Shown here in pieces: positions 62,567 to 64,000 of a stretch of 64,000 bases of DNA (position 1 is the stretch's first letter; each line of letters opens with the position of its first letter). Source of the stretch: Boswellia sacra (lineage: Eukaryota; Streptophyta; Magnoliopsida; Sapindales; Burseraceae). A program made the position numbers and the translations under genes. The stretch is taken from contig SNVD02010473.1 in NCBI GenBank assembly GCA_013180625.2, forward strand, positions 3,658,001 through 3,722,000. The letters are read 5' to 3'. The notes below the pieces were generated by a model, which did no database searches, was not told where the DNA came from, and worked only from the letters and a program-made list of their open reading frames with translations.

Positions 62567-64000
62567 AACTTCTTTTTCACTTTGATAAAGATATCCAAGT
62601 TGAGGGGCACACATACATTCAATATTATCGAATCGAGTGAGACTTCTCTTACAAAACATCTGTACAAACTTATGTCACATTAATGAATAATTGCCGCATA
62701 TAAGCAATTAGACATTGAAATCCAACTATACACATTTCAAACCAACGTAAGGTCTTGACCTTTGTGGTTTGGTATGTTATTTTTTATCAAGCTCACGTCC
62801 ATGGAGATCAACGGACTAGGCTCAAGAAAATACAGAAGATATTTGACACCCTCCTCATCACCTGTCCAGAAAAGCTCTCTCCCAACCTTGGACATCCGCG
62901 CACCTATCGATCATCTCCTTTCACCTGGGAGGAAGGACAATATATAGATGCCTCAACATCGTACCCAAAGGACCTTCCCTCTGGACACCAGTCAGCAGTT
63001 GCTAACCAGGGTCTGGCCATTAGGTTTTACTCGGCGCAAACTCCACAAGTTTGAAATTACATAAATTGCTTGTTTGTGTGTGTAACTAGCCGCAGGACAC
63101 AACAAAGTTGCAATCTGAATGCAATTCTAGCCATTCCATTCCGATTCGGGATATTGATGATCATCTAACTTGGCAGACGCTAATTAGAGTTTCTCAATGG
63201 GCGGGAGCAGTCGGAGACATCCCTTCTCGAGTTGTTTGGGGCTGCAGCTAGATCAGCAGCGTGTATGCAAGTTTTCACACCGATATCGTCAGTTGTCAAA
63301 GCAAAATTATATGCTCATTCAATTAATTCTTTAAAGAACCTCTTATCTTCACCTTGTTGAACAAGGATATAATTCATCAATAGATTAATATTCATTCAAG
63401 AAGTTAAATCGAATAATATCAACAACTGCCAGGTTACTAACAGTGTGATGTAAAGACACCAAATTCCACTGGCCACCATCTCGGGATTTTAGAAATAATT
63501 TTTTCGTTTTTAAGCCTTTAGAAGATTATTGCTTGTCAAATGCTACTCATGTTGCCCTATTGACATTTTAGTTTCGTGGTGTAGGGTTTTAGATTAATTT
63601 GATGGGCACCTGTTTATACAGTTATTAAAATGCCCATACAAATTTACTTCTGAAAGTATTATGTACGTTAACTCGACTAATATTCTAACAAATTAATCTG
63701 TCACCCACGTTTATATTAGTTGATCATACCATGATTATTTAAAAAAAAAAAGATTCGGATGTCTATTGGCTTTTTGGATGAACGCTTCTAAAAGGTTTTT
63801 AGCATGAGTGTGAAAAGAAAAGAAAAAACTCATTTTGATTATTTAATATGTTATACAATTTAAAAATTAAACAATGAACAAAACTAAATCAAATTATCAA
63901 TAAGTAACAAATTTACCCAGTAACATAAAATAGGTTTCTATTAGAATATGAAATCTATTATATTACTTAACCATAAGGAAATAAAATCAAACAAAAAAAG
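62567..64000. other. Right-end intergenic region
   Basis: About 1.4 kb. A GC-richer patch at 62790-63060 is open in two frames but encodes nothing I recognise. The second copy of the dispersed repeat lies at the right edge. No gene can be supported. Confidence 0.4.
63841..63986. repeat. Dispersed repeat, copy 2
   Basis: Shares atttaatatgttatacaatt, the A/T-rich core and ataaggaaataaaa with 60815-60992, with deletions relative to that copy. The same orientation about 3 kb apart suggests either two insertions of one family or a segmental duplication. Confidence 0.65.

Noticed and set aside
1..64000. CRISPR arrays, bacterial operons, ribosomal RNA genes
   Set aside because: No regularly spaced repeats, no Shine-Dalgarno-led gene strings and no rRNA sequence were seen; the window is plant nuclear DNA.

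Overview
The window is nuclear DNA of a dicot plant. Most genes are broken by many AT-rich introns with GT-AG borders, the intergenic DNA is AT-rich, and the proteins match plant families closely, including a phage-type organelle RNA polymerase, a GDSL lipase and a GOLVEN/RGF peptide precursor. Gene order agrees with Arabidopsis chromosome 5 as I recall it (furry-like AT5G15680, RPOT2 AT5G15700, F-box AT5G15710, GLIP7 AT5G15720, GLV-type peptide AT5G15725), with three extra genes (BLOS2, kanadaptin, ABHD17-like). A rosid is likely, but the species cannot be fixed from sequence alone. Gene models were assembled by hand from splice sites, reading phase and remembered family sequence; I ran no searches.

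Layout. 1-10921 (-): the N-terminal half of a giant furry/Tao3-like morphogenesis protein; its 3' half lies off the left edge. Its 2.9-kb sixth intron holds a small non-coding LTR element (6817-8067) with matching 5-bp target duplications. 11849-12334 (+): BLOC-1 subunit BLOS2. 12335-15472: AT-rich DNA with a 351-bp tandem duplication. 15473-21431 (+): a kanadaptin-like FHA protein in 12 exons, one intron of GC-AG type. 22839-30832 (-): RPOT2, 19 exons. 33309-36148 (-): an ABHD17-like acyl-protein thioesterase with a decapeptide repeat tail. 36149-42006: gene-poor. 42007-43293 (+): an F-box protein in one coding exon. 44720-47384 (-): a GLIP7-like GDSL esterase/lipase. 48030-53257 (+): a young but coding-dead Ty1/copia element inserted about 650 bp upstream of GLIP7. 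57373-59044 (+): a GOLVEN/RGF signalling-peptide locus. 59045-64000: gene-poor, with an apparent solo LTR (61151-62566), a MITE-like hairpin and a dispersed repeat.

The most unusual object is the GOLVEN/RGF locus. One signal-peptide exon ends in phase 1 and is followed by two mutually exclusive 3' cassettes. Each cassette can accept that phase, and each ends in a different GLV/RGF-type peptide (DYHGPKRHPPKHN, and DYRGMDKPRRKPPINN with a short tail). No second signal-peptide exon is visible before the second cassette, so two different secreted hormones may come from one promoter by alternative splicing.

The genes do not form a pathway. They are independent housekeeping genes (cell-shape scaffold, endosomal sorting, nuclear FHA protein, organelle transcription, depalmitoylation, ubiquitin ligase adaptor) plus secreted products (lipase, peptide hormone).
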